DNA of 64,000 nucleotides from Ralstonia insidiosa (GCF_008801405.1 NZ_VZPV01000001.1:3410001-3474000); one strand, 5' to 3'. Positions 8,753-18,725 are shown, counted from the first letter of the stretch. Notes: a model not told the origin generated them from the letters alone. Made by a program: numbers and translations.

Positions 8753-9331
8753 CTACCTTGGCGGCTTGAACCCGGCCAGTGCCGGCAAGAACACCTCCGT
8801 CACCAGCATCGCGCTCGCCCCGCGCCGGAACACGGAACGCCGCGCCGGCAAACGCTCAACGCCAGTGATGGGTGCATCACTCAACGCATGGTGTGCGCGG
8901 CGTACCAGCGGGTGATGCGTGTCGAGCAACGCGAACTCAAAATCGCCCCGGGCGACACGCGGGTCCGCAAACAGCGAATGCCCGAGCGGCTGCGTGCCCA
9001 GTGCCTTCAGGAATGGCCAATCCAGCGCCACGCTGCGCGGGTGCACGATGGTGTGCGCGTACACAACGGGGATGTCGTCGCAGATCAGCAAAACCTCGCG
9101 CGCCAGCGTCTCGGCGGGGCCCGCCATGCCAAGGCAGCGCCATTCGTCACGTAACGGCATCGCCCGTTTCTGGCCAAGGAGTTGCACCCGAAACGTGGAC
9201 GATGCCGCATGCAGGCGCGCCGTCAGTGAATTTGCGCCCACGGCCCAGAGCGCCCAATGGCGGTCATACACCACGGCCGGCGGCAACGCGCTGCGCCAGA
9301 GGCTGCGCGGGTACGACGGAGACTCGGTCAT
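8753..9331 (-). CDS. ubiC: chorismate--pyruvate lyase
   Basis: 192-residue enzyme producing 4-hydroxybenzoate from chorismate, the committed step into ubiquinone. UbiC features are REVLLICDDIPVVYAHTI (with the substrate-binding Arg), a central PLGHSLFADP segment, and the C-terminal RRGASAMLVTEVFLPAL containing the catalytic Glu. The start codon overlaps the stop of the upstream esterase by four bases (ATGA), implying coupling. Ubiquinone partner ubiA is not adjacent here. Confidence 0.88.
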   Translation of the reverse strand: MTESPSYPRSLWRSALPPAVVYDRHWALWAVGANSLTARLHAASSTFRVQLLGQKRAMPLRDEWRCLGMAGPAETLAREVLLICDDIPVVYAHTIVHPRSVALDWPFLKALGTQPLGHSLFADPRVARGDFEFALLDTHHPLVRRAHHALSDAPITGVERLPARRSVFRRGASAMLVTEVFLPALAGFKPPR

Positions 9332-9960
9332 GCGGACGCGTTGCCGTCAAACGGATGCGCAGCCAACAAGTCGGCAGGAACGCCGCAGAAGACGAGCACT
9401 TCGTCCATGTACTGCGCGAAATCGCTGATGCCGTGATCGCTGCCGTCGATCACGCGAGTGGCGGCGCCCCGGAAGTGGGCGAGCATCTCACGGTAGTCGA
9501 GCACCTCGTCGCCTGTCGATGCCAGAAGGTAGTAGCGGTCTGGCTGCGTAATGGCGGGCACGGCCAGCGCACGCAGCTCATCCAGATGATGCGGCTCGAC
9601 GCGGATCGTGCCGCCGCCGTGCCAGAGCGGCTGTTCACCCACGTACTTGGCCAGATCCCGCTCCGGACGTGTGGCCGGATTCAGCATCGCGGCACGCAAG
9701 CCGTGGCGCTCAGCCAGCCAGGTGGCGTAATAGCCGCCCAGCGACGAGCCGATCAGCACCGGCTTTGCGCCATCACGCGTACTCAAGTCAGCGATCAATG
9801 CCTCAACTTCAGCCATCGCCTCGCGCGGCGATACGGGCAGCATCGGGCAGACATACTGATCCGCCAGTCCGACCGAGGCCATCCGCTTGCCCAGCAGTTG
9901 CGCCTTGAATGAGCGTGGCGACGAGCGGAATCCGTGCAGATAGACGATGGAAGCCGGCAT
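9328..9960 (-). CDS. YqiA/YcfP-type alpha/beta-hydrolase (esterase)
   Basis: 210-residue small serine hydrolase. The N-terminus MPASIVYLHGFRSSP supplies the oxyanion-hole segment, the nucleophile elbow is LIGSSLGGYYATW (GxSxG), and the late GSDHGISDF holds the probable catalytic His. The YqiA family shows esterase activity on short acyl chains; the physiological substrate is unknown. The ATG at 9960 was chosen because it begins the conserved fold eight bases past the mpl stop; an in-frame GTG at 9987 would overlap mpl. It is coupled to ubiC downstream. Confidence 0.82.
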   Translation of the reverse strand: MPASIVYLHGFRSSPRSFKAQLLGKRMASVGLADQYVCPMLPVSPREAMAEVEALIADLSTRDGAKPVLIGSSLGGYYATWLAERHGLRAAMLNPATRPERDLAKYVGEQPLWHGGGTIRVEPHHLDELRALAVPAITQPDRYYLLASTGDEVLDYREMLAHFRGAATRVIDGSDHGISDFAQYMDEVLVFCGVPADLLAAHPFDGNASA

Positions 9961-9967
9961 ATCTAGA

Positions 9968-11365
9968 TCATTTGGCGGCACCGACACGCTCAGCCAGCGC
10001 GTCCAACAGCTTCTGGTGCACGCCGCCGAAGCCGCCGTTGCTCATCACCAATACCTGGTCACCCGGGCGGGCAGCAGCGGTCACGGCCTTAACCAGCGCG
10101 GTCAGGTCGGAGAACGCCGTCGCACGCTCGCCCAGCGGCGCCAGCGCGCCGGCCAGATCCCAACCGATGGCATCTTTGCCGCTGGCGGCACCGTAAGCGA
10201 ACACCTGGTCGGCGCCGGTCAGGCTATCGGGAAGCGCCTGCTTCATCACACCCAGCTTCATGGTGTTCGAGCGCGGCTCCAGCACCGCTAGGATGCGCGC
10301 GCTGCCGACGCGGCGACGCAGACCATCGATGGTCGTGCGGATAGCGGTCGGGTGATGGGCGAAGTCGTCGTAGACGGTCACGCCGTCAACGGTGCCGCGC
10401 ACTTCCATACGACGTTTCACATTTTCGAAACGGGCCAGGCTTTCAATGGCTTGCGCGGGCGGCACACCCACGTGGCGCGCAGCGGCAATGGCGGCCAGCG
10501 CGTTCATGCGATTGTGGTCGCCCTGCAGGGCCCAGTGCACTCGGCCCTGCGTCTGGCCGTTGAAGCGCACGTCGAAGCTGTCGTCCGCATTTTCGTCATC
10601 GCCCAGATTGGCGATTTTCCAGCCATCACCCTCTTCTGCGCCGAAATACTCGACTTCTGACCAGCATCCACGCGCAAGCACGCGCTTCATGCTGTCTTCG
10701 CGGCCGTTGACGAGCAAACGCCCTTGGCCAGGCACAGTGCGAACGAGATGATGGAATTGCGTTTCGATCGCGGCGAGATCCGGGAAGATGTCAGCGTGAT
10801 CGAACTCCAGATTGTTCAGAATGGCCGTGCGGGGGCGATAGTGAACAAACTTGCTGCGCTTGTCGAAGAAGGCCGTGTCGTACTCATCGGCCTCGATGAC
10901 GAAGAAGTCGGATTCCGTCAGCCGCGCCGACAACCCGAAGTTGCGCGGCACACCGCCCACCAGGAAACCCGGGTTGTAGCCGGCATCCTGCAGAATCCAG
11001 GCGAGCATCGAGGTGGTGGTCGTCTTGCCGTGCGTGCCGGCCACGGCGAGCACCCACTTCTGGCGCAGCACGTTGTCGCCCAGCCATTGCGGGCCGGAAA
11101 CGTACGGCAGGTTGCGATCCAGGATGGCTTCCATCAGCGGGTTGCCGCGCGAAATCACGTTGCCGATAACGTACAGATCCGCGCCGATCGACAGTTGTTC
11201 GGGGTCAAAACCCTCGATCAGCTCGATGCCCTGGGCTTCGAGCTGGGTGCTCATCGGCGGGTAGACGTTGGCGTCGCAGCCGGTAACACGGTGACCGGCC
11301 TGGCGGGCGATCAGGGCAATGCCGCCCATGAAGGTGCCGCAGATTCCAAGGATGTGGATATGCAT
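9968..11365 (-). CDS. mpl: UDP-N-acetylmuramate:L-alanyl-gamma-D-glutamyl-meso-diaminopimelate ligase
   Basis: 465-residue Mur-ligase-family enzyme that recycles the cell-wall tripeptide by joining it to UDP-MurNAc. It begins MHIHILGICGTFMGG like characterised Mpl proteins. The ATP P-loop AGTHGKTTTTSMLAW lies about residue 110, and the C-terminal domain has TVYDDFAHHPTAI, a Mur-ligase signature. The ATG at 11365 is preferred to one three codons upstream because a GAG Shine-Dalgarno core is correctly spaced only for it. It works in the same recycling route as AmpD (46.6 kb). It is divergent from the gene starting at 11448. Confidence 0.94.
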   Translation of the reverse strand: MHIHILGICGTFMGGIALIARQAGHRVTGCDANVYPPMSTQLEAQGIELIEGFDPEQLSIGADLYVIGNVISRGNPLMEAILDRNLPYVSGPQWLGDNVLRQKWVLAVAGTHGKTTTTSMLAWILQDAGYNPGFLVGGVPRNFGLSARLTESDFFVIEADEYDTAFFDKRSKFVHYRPRTAILNNLEFDHADIFPDLAAIETQFHHLVRTVPGQGRLLVNGREDSMKRVLARGCWSEVEYFGAEEGDGWKIANLGDDENADDSFDVRFNGQTQGRVHWALQGDHNRMNALAAIAAARHVGVPPAQAIESLARFENVKRRMEVRGTVDGVTVYDDFAHHPTAIRTTIDGLRRRVGSARILAVLEPRSNTMKLGVMKQALPDSLTGADQVFAYGAASGKDAIGWDLAGALAPLGERATAFSDLTALVKAVTAAARPGDQVLVMSNGGFGGVHQKLLDALAERVGAAK

Positions 11366-11447
11366 GGGAGCCATCTCAACTACGTTGCGCGGCATTGTAC
11401 CGGGCATGCCCACGGGCAGACGCGCGCGCTTCAGTAAAATAGAAATC

Positions 11448-12125
11448 ATGTCATCCAAACGCCCCCTCCTCGATCCGACCCGCGTTCGGGAAGAAATTGC
11501 CGCCGTCGCCGCCCGCATGATTGCGGAGGACGGTGCCGACTACGCCACGGCCAAGCGCAAGGCCGCCCGCCAAGTGCTCGGCTCAGAATCGCGCGCCGCT
11601 GGCGAATGGCTGCCCGACAACGAACAGGTCGAAACCGAAGTCCGCGAATACCAGGCGCTGTTCCAGTCCGATTCCCAGCCGCGCGTGCTGGCGCTGCTGC
11701 GCCGCATCGCGCTGGTGCTGATGGAGGGGCTGCAGGTGCACAACCCGTACCTGGCCGGCGCGGTCTTCAACGGCACCGCCAGCGAGCACTCCGACATCCA
11801 CCTGCAGGTCTTCTGCGATAGCCCGAAGGACGTGGCGATCTTCCTGCTCAACGCCGGCGTGGATTTCGATACAACAGAGAGCGCTCACTTCGCAGGCCGC
11901 GACGAGGTGGAAACGCTCAGCTTCCTGTGGCGCGGCCAATGGCCGGCCAGCCGTGAGGCCCGCGAACTGGCCCAGGAACTGCGCGCCGAAACCGGTACGC
12001 CAGTCGGCGTGCACATCGCCCTGTATGACATGAACGATGTGCGCGGCGCCCGACGCACAGACGCCAGCGGCAAAGCTGCGCGCGGAGATGCCGCAGCCGT
12101 GCGCGCCCTCCTCTCGAAGGGGTAG
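11448..12125 (+). CDS. conserved hypothetical protein, possible nucleotidyltransferase-like fold
   Basis: 225-residue cytoplasmic protein that I do not recognise by name. The N-terminal 70 residues are helical and charged (VREEIAAVAARMIAEDGADY). The middle carries GAVFNGTASEHSDIHLQVFC near residue 105, whose Gly...Ser...Asp-x-His spacing recalls the G-S-x-D-x-D motif of DNA polymerase beta-like nucleotidyltransferases, but the second Asp is replaced by His. The C-terminus is Ala/Arg-rich. It is divergent from mpl with only 82 bases between starts. A function should not be inferred from the motif alone. Confidence 0.75.
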   Translation: MSSKRPLLDPTRVREEIAAVAARMIAEDGADYATAKRKAARQVLGSESRAAGEWLPDNEQVETEVREYQALFQSDSQPRVLALLRRIALVLMEGLQVHNPYLAGAVFNGTASEHSDIHLQVFCDSPKDVAIFLLNAGVDFDTTESAHFAGRDEVETLSFLWRGQWPASREARELAQELRAETGTPVGVHIALYDMNDVRGARRTDASGKAARGDAAAVRALLSKG

Positions 12126-12189
12126 TCCACCAAGAGGAGTACAATCCGGCACGCTTCGCCTCTGTTTATATAGAGAGACCGCCCGAACC

Positions 12190-12714
12190 ATGTCCCGCCG
12201 TACCGCCCTGATTGCCTTGTTGATTGCCGGCGCGATCGCCGCAGCCCTGGGCATCTACACCGGACACAAGGCCACCGAACCCAAGGCGCCGGCCAACGAT
12301 GTCGTCGTCGCCTTCTACAGCAGCAAGCTGCCGGACGCCAACGGCACGCCGATCGACCTGTCGGCACTCCGCGGGCAGCAGGTGGTGATCAACTTCTGGG
12401 CGCCGTGGTGCGGCCCCTGTGTGGAAGAGATGCCGGAGTTGTCCGCACTCGCCCAGGAGCAGAAGGCCAAGGTGAAGTTTGTCGGCATCGGTATCGATAC
12501 GGCGACCAATATCCAGACCTTCCTGGGTAAAGTGCCCGTCACTTATCCGATTGCGGTGGCCGGTTTTGGTGGCACGGAGTTGGGCCGGCAGTTTGGCAAT
12601 GAGATGGGCGGCCTGCCGTTTACTGTGATTCTTAACGCACAAGGCGAGATCACATTCCGAAAGATGGGCCGCGTGCACGCGGACGAACTGCGTCAGGCAC
12701 TGCAGCGTACGTAA
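12190..12714 (+). CDS. TlpA-family thiol:disulfide oxidoreductase
   Basis: 174-residue membrane-anchored periplasmic thioredoxin-like protein. An N-terminal signal anchor (ALIALLIAGAIAAALGIY, about residues 5-22) is followed by a thioredoxin fold with the redox motif WAPWCGPCVEEMP near residue 75 and a cis-Pro at GGLPFTVIL. TlpA/ResA-type proteins reduce disulfides in cytochrome c maturation or other exported proteins; the partner cannot be told from context. The ATG starts directly at the signal anchor. It follows the preceding gene by 64 bases and has a possible -10 TACAAT at 12140-12145. Confidence 0.88.
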   Translation: MSRRTALIALLIAGAIAAALGIYTGHKATEPKAPANDVVVAFYSSKLPDANGTPIDLSALRGQQVVINFWAPWCGPCVEEMPELSALAQEQKAKVKFVGIGIDTATNIQTFLGKVPVTYPIAVAGFGGTELGRQFGNEMGGLPFTVILNAQGEITFRKMGRVHADELRQALQRT

Positions 12715-12725
12715 ATATGCAAAAT

Positions 12726-12737
12726 CGTCATATGACG
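12726..12737. promoter_or_regulatory. 12-bp perfect palindrome CGTCATATGACG
   Basis: The sequence CGTCATATGACG reads identically on both strands and lies 11 bases after the tlpA-like stop and 160 bases before aroQ. It has no loop or T-run, so it is not a terminator. It could be a dimeric-regulator operator for aroQ or a chance palindrome; no regulator is identified. Confidence 0.3.
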
Positions 12738-12896
12738 GTCATGTGCGCGCAACTACCCTTCTTTCTACATAAAATTGACTGCGCCGTTGGCAAGATCGGT
12801 GAAAACACCAGTTTCTCGAACCCTTTTCAGCAAAAACTAGACAAAGCATTCTAAGTTGCTGTAAATTGCGCCCAACTTCGCTCAACCAGTCAAATC

Positions 12897-13376
12897 GTGG
12901 CTGACAAACCGATCGTCAAAGCGCTTCGCAACGTGCTCGTGCTGCACGGTCCGAACCTCAATTTATTGGGGACGCGCGAACCGGAAGTCTATGGCGCAAC
13001 CACGCTGGCCGACATCAACGCTGCCCTGACCGAACGTGCCAAGGCGCGCGGCGTGACGCTGGCGCACTTCCAGTCGAATCACGAAGGTGCACTGGTCGAC
13101 CGCATCCACGCGGCCAAGAGCGAAGGCGTCGAATTCATCATCATCAACCCGGCGGCCTACACGCATACCAGCGTGGCCCTGCGCGATGCGCTGGCCGGGG
13201 TGGTGATTCCGTACATTGAAGTCCACCTGTCCAACGTGCACCGCCGCGAGCCGTTCCGCCACCATTCGTATCTGGCGGACCAAGCAGTGGGCGTGATCTG
13301 TGGGCTGGGCTGGCGCGGCTACGTCGCCGCGCTCGACTACTGCATCGACCAATACAGCGATCAACACGGCGGCTGA
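12897..13376 (+). CDS. aroQ: type II 3-dehydroquinate dehydratase
   Basis: 159-residue dodecameric enzyme converting 3-dehydroquinate to 3-dehydroshikimate, the step before AroE. The family signature VLVLHGPNLNLLGTREPEVYG lies near the N-terminus, HFQSNHEGALVDRIH in the middle, and IEVHLSNVHRREPFRHHSY carries the catalytic His region. A GTG at 12897 gives a 12-residue N-terminal extension compared with many homologues; no strong Shine-Dalgarno is visible, so a downstream GTG start is possible. It is upstream of accB and accC. Confidence 0.93.
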   Translation: MADKPIVKALRNVLVLHGPNLNLLGTREPEVYGATTLADINAALTERAKARGVTLAHFQSNHEGALVDRIHAAKSEGVEFIIINPAAYTHTSVALRDALAGVVIPYIEVHLSNVHRREPFRHHSYLADQAVGVICGLGWRGYVAALDYCIDQYSDQHGG

Positions 13377-13511
13377 TCAGCCGTCTTCTTCCCCTTCATC
13401 TCAATCACTTAACCAACGCAACGACGCCAGCGCCTGGAGCACGTACGCTGAAGAGCCATTCGCGTGCGCCCCTTCTTTGCCCCAGATCGCCGACGCTGCA
13501 GGAGAACGCTC

Positions 13512-13982
13512 ATGGATTTGCGCAAGCTGAAAACGCTGATCGACCTGGTGGCCGAATCGGGCATTTCGGAACTCGAAGTGACCGAAGGCGAAGGTAAGGT
13601 CCGCATCGTCAAATCGGCACCGCAGCAAGTGATGGCCCCGATGCAATATGCACCGATGCCGATGCAGGCCGCGCCCGCTGTGGGCGTGCCTGCCGCCGCC
13701 GCTCCGGCTGCGGTCAGCGCTGAAGCCGCTGCTCCGGCCCTGCCGGCCGGCCATATCGTGACGTCGCCGATGGTCGGCACGTTCTACCGCTCGCCGTCGC
13801 CGGGCGCCGCCGAGTTCGTCAAGGTGGGCGACACCGTCAAGGAAGGCCAGACCATCTGCATCATCGAAGCCATGAAGCTGCTGAACGAGATCGAAGCGGA
13901 CAAGGCTGGCGTCATCAAGGAAATCCTGATCGACAACGGCCAGGCTGTGGAATACGGCCAACCGCTGTTCGTGATCGGCTGA
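13512..13982 (+). CDS. accB: acetyl-CoA carboxylase biotin carboxyl carrier protein
   Basis: 156-residue BCCP. The N-terminal helical region (MDLRKLKTLIDLVAESGI) is followed by an Ala/Pro/Met-rich flexible linker (about 40-78) and a C-terminal biotinyl domain whose EAMKLLNEI motif places the biotinylated lysine at Lys122. The start is supported by AGGAG eight bases upstream. AccB carries the carboxyl group from AccC to the carboxyltransferase in malonyl-CoA synthesis. accC lies 138 bases downstream. Confidence 0.97.
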   Translation: MDLRKLKTLIDLVAESGISELEVTEGEGKVRIVKSAPQQVMAPMQYAPMPMQAAPAVGVPAAAAPAAVSAEAAAPALPAGHIVTSPMVGTFYRSPSPGAAEFVKVGDTVKEGQTICIIEAMKLLNEIEADKAGVIKEILIDNGQAVEYGQPLFVIG

Positions 13983-14120
13983 TCTTCCGGCATCCGACCC
14001 TCATCGTGCGGCGCCCAGCGCGTCGCATCCGAGCGCGAGTTGACGCAACCGAGTGCACAGGTCCGTTGAAAACGGCCCCAACACAGCGCCCTCGCCTCCC
14101 CTTTTTGTAGCGAGAACACG

Positions 14121-15484
<1,364 letters not shown>

Positions 15485-15488
<4 letters not shown>

Positions 15489-16381
15489 CGTACCGCGAAT
15501 GCGTACTTGAGGTGTCTCGCGACGACGCGGAAGCGTTGTCCGAGGCGCTGTTCGACCTGGGCGCCCTGTCGGTCTCGGTGGAAGACGCCGATGCCGACAC
15601 GCCGGAAGAACAACCGCTCTTCGGCGAGCCCGGCCACGAGCCGACCCGCTTGGCGTGGAACCGCTCGCGCGTGGTCGCGCTGCTGGCGGATGACGCCGAT
15701 CCTGCACTGCTGGTGGCAGCCGCAGCCAACGAGATCAAGCTCTCGCCCGTGCCTGCGTACACCGTGCGCGAAGTCGAAGAGCAGGACTGGGTGCGCGTCA
15801 CGCAATCGCAGTTCGAGCCGATCCACATCGGCGAGCACATCTGGGTCGTGCCCTCGTGGCACGACGCACCGGAGCCCGACGCCGTGGTGTTGGAGCTGGA
15901 CCCCGGCCTCGCCTTTGGCACCGGCAGCCACCCGACCACGCGCCTGTGCATGGAATGGCTGGAGCAGCACGTGCAGCCGGGCGAGCGCACGCTCGATTAC
16001 GGCTGCGGCTCGGGCATCCTGGCCATCGTAGCCAAGAAGCTCGGTGCCGGTGAAACCGTCGGCGTCGACATCGACCCAAACGCCGTGGACGCCTCGCGCT
16101 ACAACGCCGAGCGCAACCATGTCGACGCCACGTTCGCCCTGCCCGACGATGCGCCGGAAGGCACGTTCGACCTCGTCGTCGCCAACATTCTGTCGAATCC
16201 GCTCAAGCTGATGGCGGCGATGCTGTGCGCACGCGTGCGCCCAGGTGGCCGACTGATCTTGTCGGGCGTGCTGGAGCGCCAGGCAGAGGAAGTTGCCGCG
16301 GCGTATGCGTCCGCCATTCCGCTTACGGTGTGGCGTGCACGTGACGGCTGGGTCTGCCTGCACGGTGTGAAACCCGCGTAA
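15485..16381 (+). CDS. prmA: ribosomal protein L11 methyltransferase
   Basis: 298-residue SAM-dependent methyltransferase that trimethylates ribosomal protein L11. The substrate-recognition N-terminal domain is followed by ELDPGLAFGTGSHPTTRLC and the SAM-binding LDYGCGSGILAIVAKKLGA about residue 165; the late FDLVVANILSNPL is the catalytic/adenine-binding NxxxxP region. The GTG start overlaps the accC stop (GTGA), giving translational coupling, an arrangement common in proteobacteria. Confidence 0.95.
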
Positions 16382-16489
16382 TTTCACGGCGTTGTTCGCA
16401 ACATTGGGCGCCGGCGTCACCTGCAAAGGTCGACGCTGGCGTCACTGTCTGCAATACTCGCGCGGTCGGCTTTCTTCTCCTTGTTCTGC

Positions 16490-17977
16490 ATGGCATCCGC
16501 GCCACAAGCTGCGCCACGTTTGGCCGCCCGCTGTCCCAATTGCCAAACCGCATTCCGCGTCGTCGCCGATCAGCTTCGGCTGCGGGGCGGACTCGTCCGT
16601 TGCGGGCGCTGCAATCACGTCTTTGACGGGCGCGCACACCTGATCGAGCTGGGCGCTACGCCCACGCCGCCGACAGCAACACCGGTCACCCCAGCACCGC
16701 AGCAAGCAGATCCGCGTGTACCGGCCGTCGGAACCACGCCCGCACCCGTACCCGCAGAACCCTCCACTCCGCCGACTGAAGCACCCGCCGAAGCTTCTCC
16801 GGCAACGCCCACGGCCGAAGACGACCACGGCTTCGGCATGACGCTGATCTGGGAGGAAGACGTTGCCGAAGACGGCGTCGCCGAAGTGCATCTGGGCGAA
16901 GTCGAAGGTGCGACGCCCATTCCGGACGCGCATCCCACCGCGCCCGATACGCGCCCGCTCGCGGATGAAGCACGGACCGAAACCGAAGCCGAAGTTGAAG
17001 CCGCAGACGAACCCGCACCAGCAGCCATTGAACCTGCCGCCGACGTACCCACCGCTGCGCCCGCGGCACCGGCGGATCCGTTCCACGGCCTACCGCCGAT
17101 CCGGGAGTTCGAGGACGACGAAGATGCGTTCGCGGCCGCCCTGCCCAAACAACCATCGGCAGATTTACCGCTCGCGCCAGCCGTCACCGCCATCCCCGCG
17201 CCTGCGGTAGCGAAGCCGGAAGCGCTCGCACCCGCCGCCGCAGAGAAACAGGACAAGCACGATTCGGTCTGGATGCGTCACGAGACCGATCCGCATACGA
17301 TATTTGCGCCGGTGCCGCGCCGGAACCATCACGCACGCCGCGCGCATGATGAACACGACGGCCCGACGCCGCAGCGTACGCTAACCGGCGCACCACGCCC
17401 GCGCAAGGCACGCGGGCCGAACCACGGTGTCTCGGCCGCCACACTCGACTTCTTGCGCGCCGCGCAGGCACGCGAGCAGGTGCGCAAGTCGACGGGGCGC
17501 CGTGCGATGGCGCGCATTGCGATCGGCTTTCTGATCGTATTGGCCGTGGCACAGGCGCTCTTTCTGGGCCGTTCGGAAATCGCACGCCGCGCACCGTCCA
17601 CACGCCCGCTATGGGAAGCGCTGTGCCAACCGCTGCATTGCAAGATCACCCCGCCGCGCGACCTCGACGCGCTGCAGATCGAATCGTCGCAGTTGCAGCG
17701 CCAGGAAGGTGATGCATCCGACCAGTACGTGCTGACCGCCACGCTTCGCAACCGTGCCGGCAACCCGGTCGCCTTGCCAGCCATCGAGCTGGTGACGACC
17801 GATCTACAGGACCAACTGCTCTCACGCCGCGCGCTGTTGCCCAACGACTACCTGAACCCGACCGACAGTGCATACGGCACGTCAGGTCTGCCCGCCCGCG
17901 CCGAGCTGCCGATTCGGGTACGATTCCAGTCCCAGCGCCCGACGGCCAACTACCGGGTCCTGATTTTTTACCCCTGA
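16490..17977 (+). CDS. zinc-ribbon (MJ0042) and DUF3426 membrane protein
   Basis: 495-residue protein. A CxxC...CxxC zinc ribbon lies at the N-terminus (CPNCQTAFRVVADQLRLRGG, then RCGRCNHVF). A long disordered Pro/Ala/Glu-rich region covers about residues 55-330. One membrane helix follows (about residue 345, IAIGFLIVLAVAQALFLG) and then a C-terminal DUF3426 domain with paired cysteines (LCQPLHCKI). The family is widespread in betaproteobacteria but uncharacterised. ATG 16490 is used; an in-frame TTG nine bases earlier is less likely. It lies directly before the inverted-repeat element and tpx. Confidence 0.85.
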   Translation: MASAPQAAPRLAARCPNCQTAFRVVADQLRLRGGLVRCGRCNHVFDGRAHLIELGATPTPPTATPVTPAPQQADPRVPAVGTTPAPVPAEPSTPPTEAPAEASPATPTAEDDHGFGMTLIWEEDVAEDGVAEVHLGEVEGATPIPDAHPTAPDTRPLADEARTETEAEVEAADEPAPAAIEPAADVPTAAPAAPADPFHGLPPIREFEDDEDAFAAALPKQPSADLPLAPAVTAIPAPAVAKPEALAPAAAEKQDKHDSVWMRHETDPHTIFAPVPRRNHHARRAHDEHDGPTPQRTLTGAPRPRKARGPNHGVSAATLDFLRAAQAREQVRKSTGRRAMARIAIGFLIVLAVAQALFLGRSEIARRAPSTRPLWEALCQPLHCKITPPRDLDALQIESSQLQRQEGDASDQYVLTATLRNRAGNPVALPAIELVTTDLQDQLLSRRALLPNDYLNPTDSAYGTSGLPARAELPIRVRFQSQRPTANYRVLIFYP

Positions 17978-17994
17978 TTTTTCACCCCTGGCCT

Positions 17995-18096
17995 AGAGCC
18001 GCTAACAAAACCCACCTGGCTAGGCGTGCCGACGCAGACAGTACTGAATACGGCAAGGAGGCGCAACAACGCCAGGTGGGTTTTGTTAGCGGCTCT
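17995..18096. repeat. 26-bp perfect inverted repeat with 50-bp core
   Basis: The arm at 17995-18020 (AGAGCCGCTAACAAAACCCA and on) is the exact reverse complement of 18071-18096, a 26-base match. The 50-base core between them includes GACAGTACTG. The arms share the CGCTAACAAAAC element with the inverted repeat at 61850-61926. It lies between the zinc-ribbon gene and tpx, ending 34 bases before the tpx ATG, so a transcript through it would place a very strong stem just upstream of the tpx ribosome-binding site (AAGGAAGGAG). No strong T-run follows. It is probably a dispersed intergenic repeat or RNA element. Confidence 0.85.
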
Positions 18097-18130
18097 TACC
18101 CCAACACGCATCAAAGGAAGGAGTAACACC

Positions 18131-18631
18131 ATGGCAAACGTGACCCTTGGCGGCAACCCGATCGAAGTCAGCGGCCAGTTCCCGGCGGCTGGCGCGAAGG
18201 CTCCGGCATTCACGCTGGTTGGCAAGGACCTGAAGGACGTGTCGCTGGCTGACTTTGCCGGCAAGCGCAAGGTCCTGAACATCGTGCCGAGCCTGGACAC
18301 CCCGGTGTGCGCCACCTCCACGCGCAAGTTCAACGAAGCCGCTGCCAAGCTGGACAACACGGTGGTGTTCTCGATCTCGGCTGACCTGCCGTTCGCAGCC
18401 GGCCGCTTCTGCGCGACTGAAGGCATCGAGAACGTCGTGCCGCTGTCGACCTTCCGTGACAAGGGCTTCAAGCAAGCCTACGGCGTCGACATCACGAGCG
18501 GCCCGCTGGCCGGCGTGACCGCCCGCGCCGTGGTGGTGCTGGATGGCAACGACAACGTGCTGTATTCCCAGCTCGTGCCGGAAATCAAGGAAGAGCCGAA
18601 CTACGACGCAGCCCTGGCCGCGCTGAAGTAA
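18131..18631 (+). CDS. tpx: thiol peroxidase (atypical 2-Cys peroxiredoxin)
   Basis: 166-residue Tpx, a thioredoxin-dependent peroxidase that removes hydrogen and alkyl peroxides. The peroxidatic cysteine is in SLDTPVCATSTRKFNE about residue 60 and the resolving cysteine in FAAGRFCATEGI about residue 95; family-typical early GxPxxVxGxFP-like text (GGNPIEVSGQFP) is present. The length is normal. GGAAGGAG lies 8-10 bases upstream of the ATG. The leader contains the strong inverted repeat described separately. Confidence 0.95.
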   Translation: MANVTLGGNPIEVSGQFPAAGAKAPAFTLVGKDLKDVSLADFAGKRKVLNIVPSLDTPVCATSTRKFNEAAAKLDNTVVFSISADLPFAAGRFCATEGIENVVPLSTFRDKGFKQAYGVDITSGPLAGVTARAVVVLDGNDNVLYSQLVPEIKEEPNYDAALAALK

Positions 18632-18645
18632 GCTCACGGTATTGC

Positions 18646-18701
18646 TGAGAGGCCGGCCTCCGGTCTCTCATTCATCACACGGCCGTCCACTGGGACGGCC
18701 G
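18646..18701 (+). promoter_or_regulatory. two consecutive hairpins between tpx and the PfkB-family kinase
   Basis: Hairpin one pairs TGAGAGGCCGG (18646-18656) with CCGGTCTCTCA (18660-18670) around CCT. Hairpin two pairs CGGCCGTCC (18680-18688) with GGACGGCCG (18693-18701) around ACTG. Neither is followed by a T-run. The second ends about 10 bases before the Shine-Dalgarno of the kinase gene, so they may stabilise or punctuate the tpx message rather than terminate it. Confidence 0.5.
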
Positions 18702-18725
18702 CGTTCACATTTGGAGCCCTCCAAT

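Noticed and set aside
9968..11518. Longer mpl starting at 11518
   Set aside because: The extra 51 residues are Arg/Ser-rich, lack family similarity and would overlap the divergent gene start; MHIHILGICGTF is the family N-terminus.
13983..14120. Attenuator or riboswitch between accB and accC
   Set aside because: I looked for a hairpin plus T-run or a conserved structured element; only CCCCTTTTTG is present without a convincing stem.
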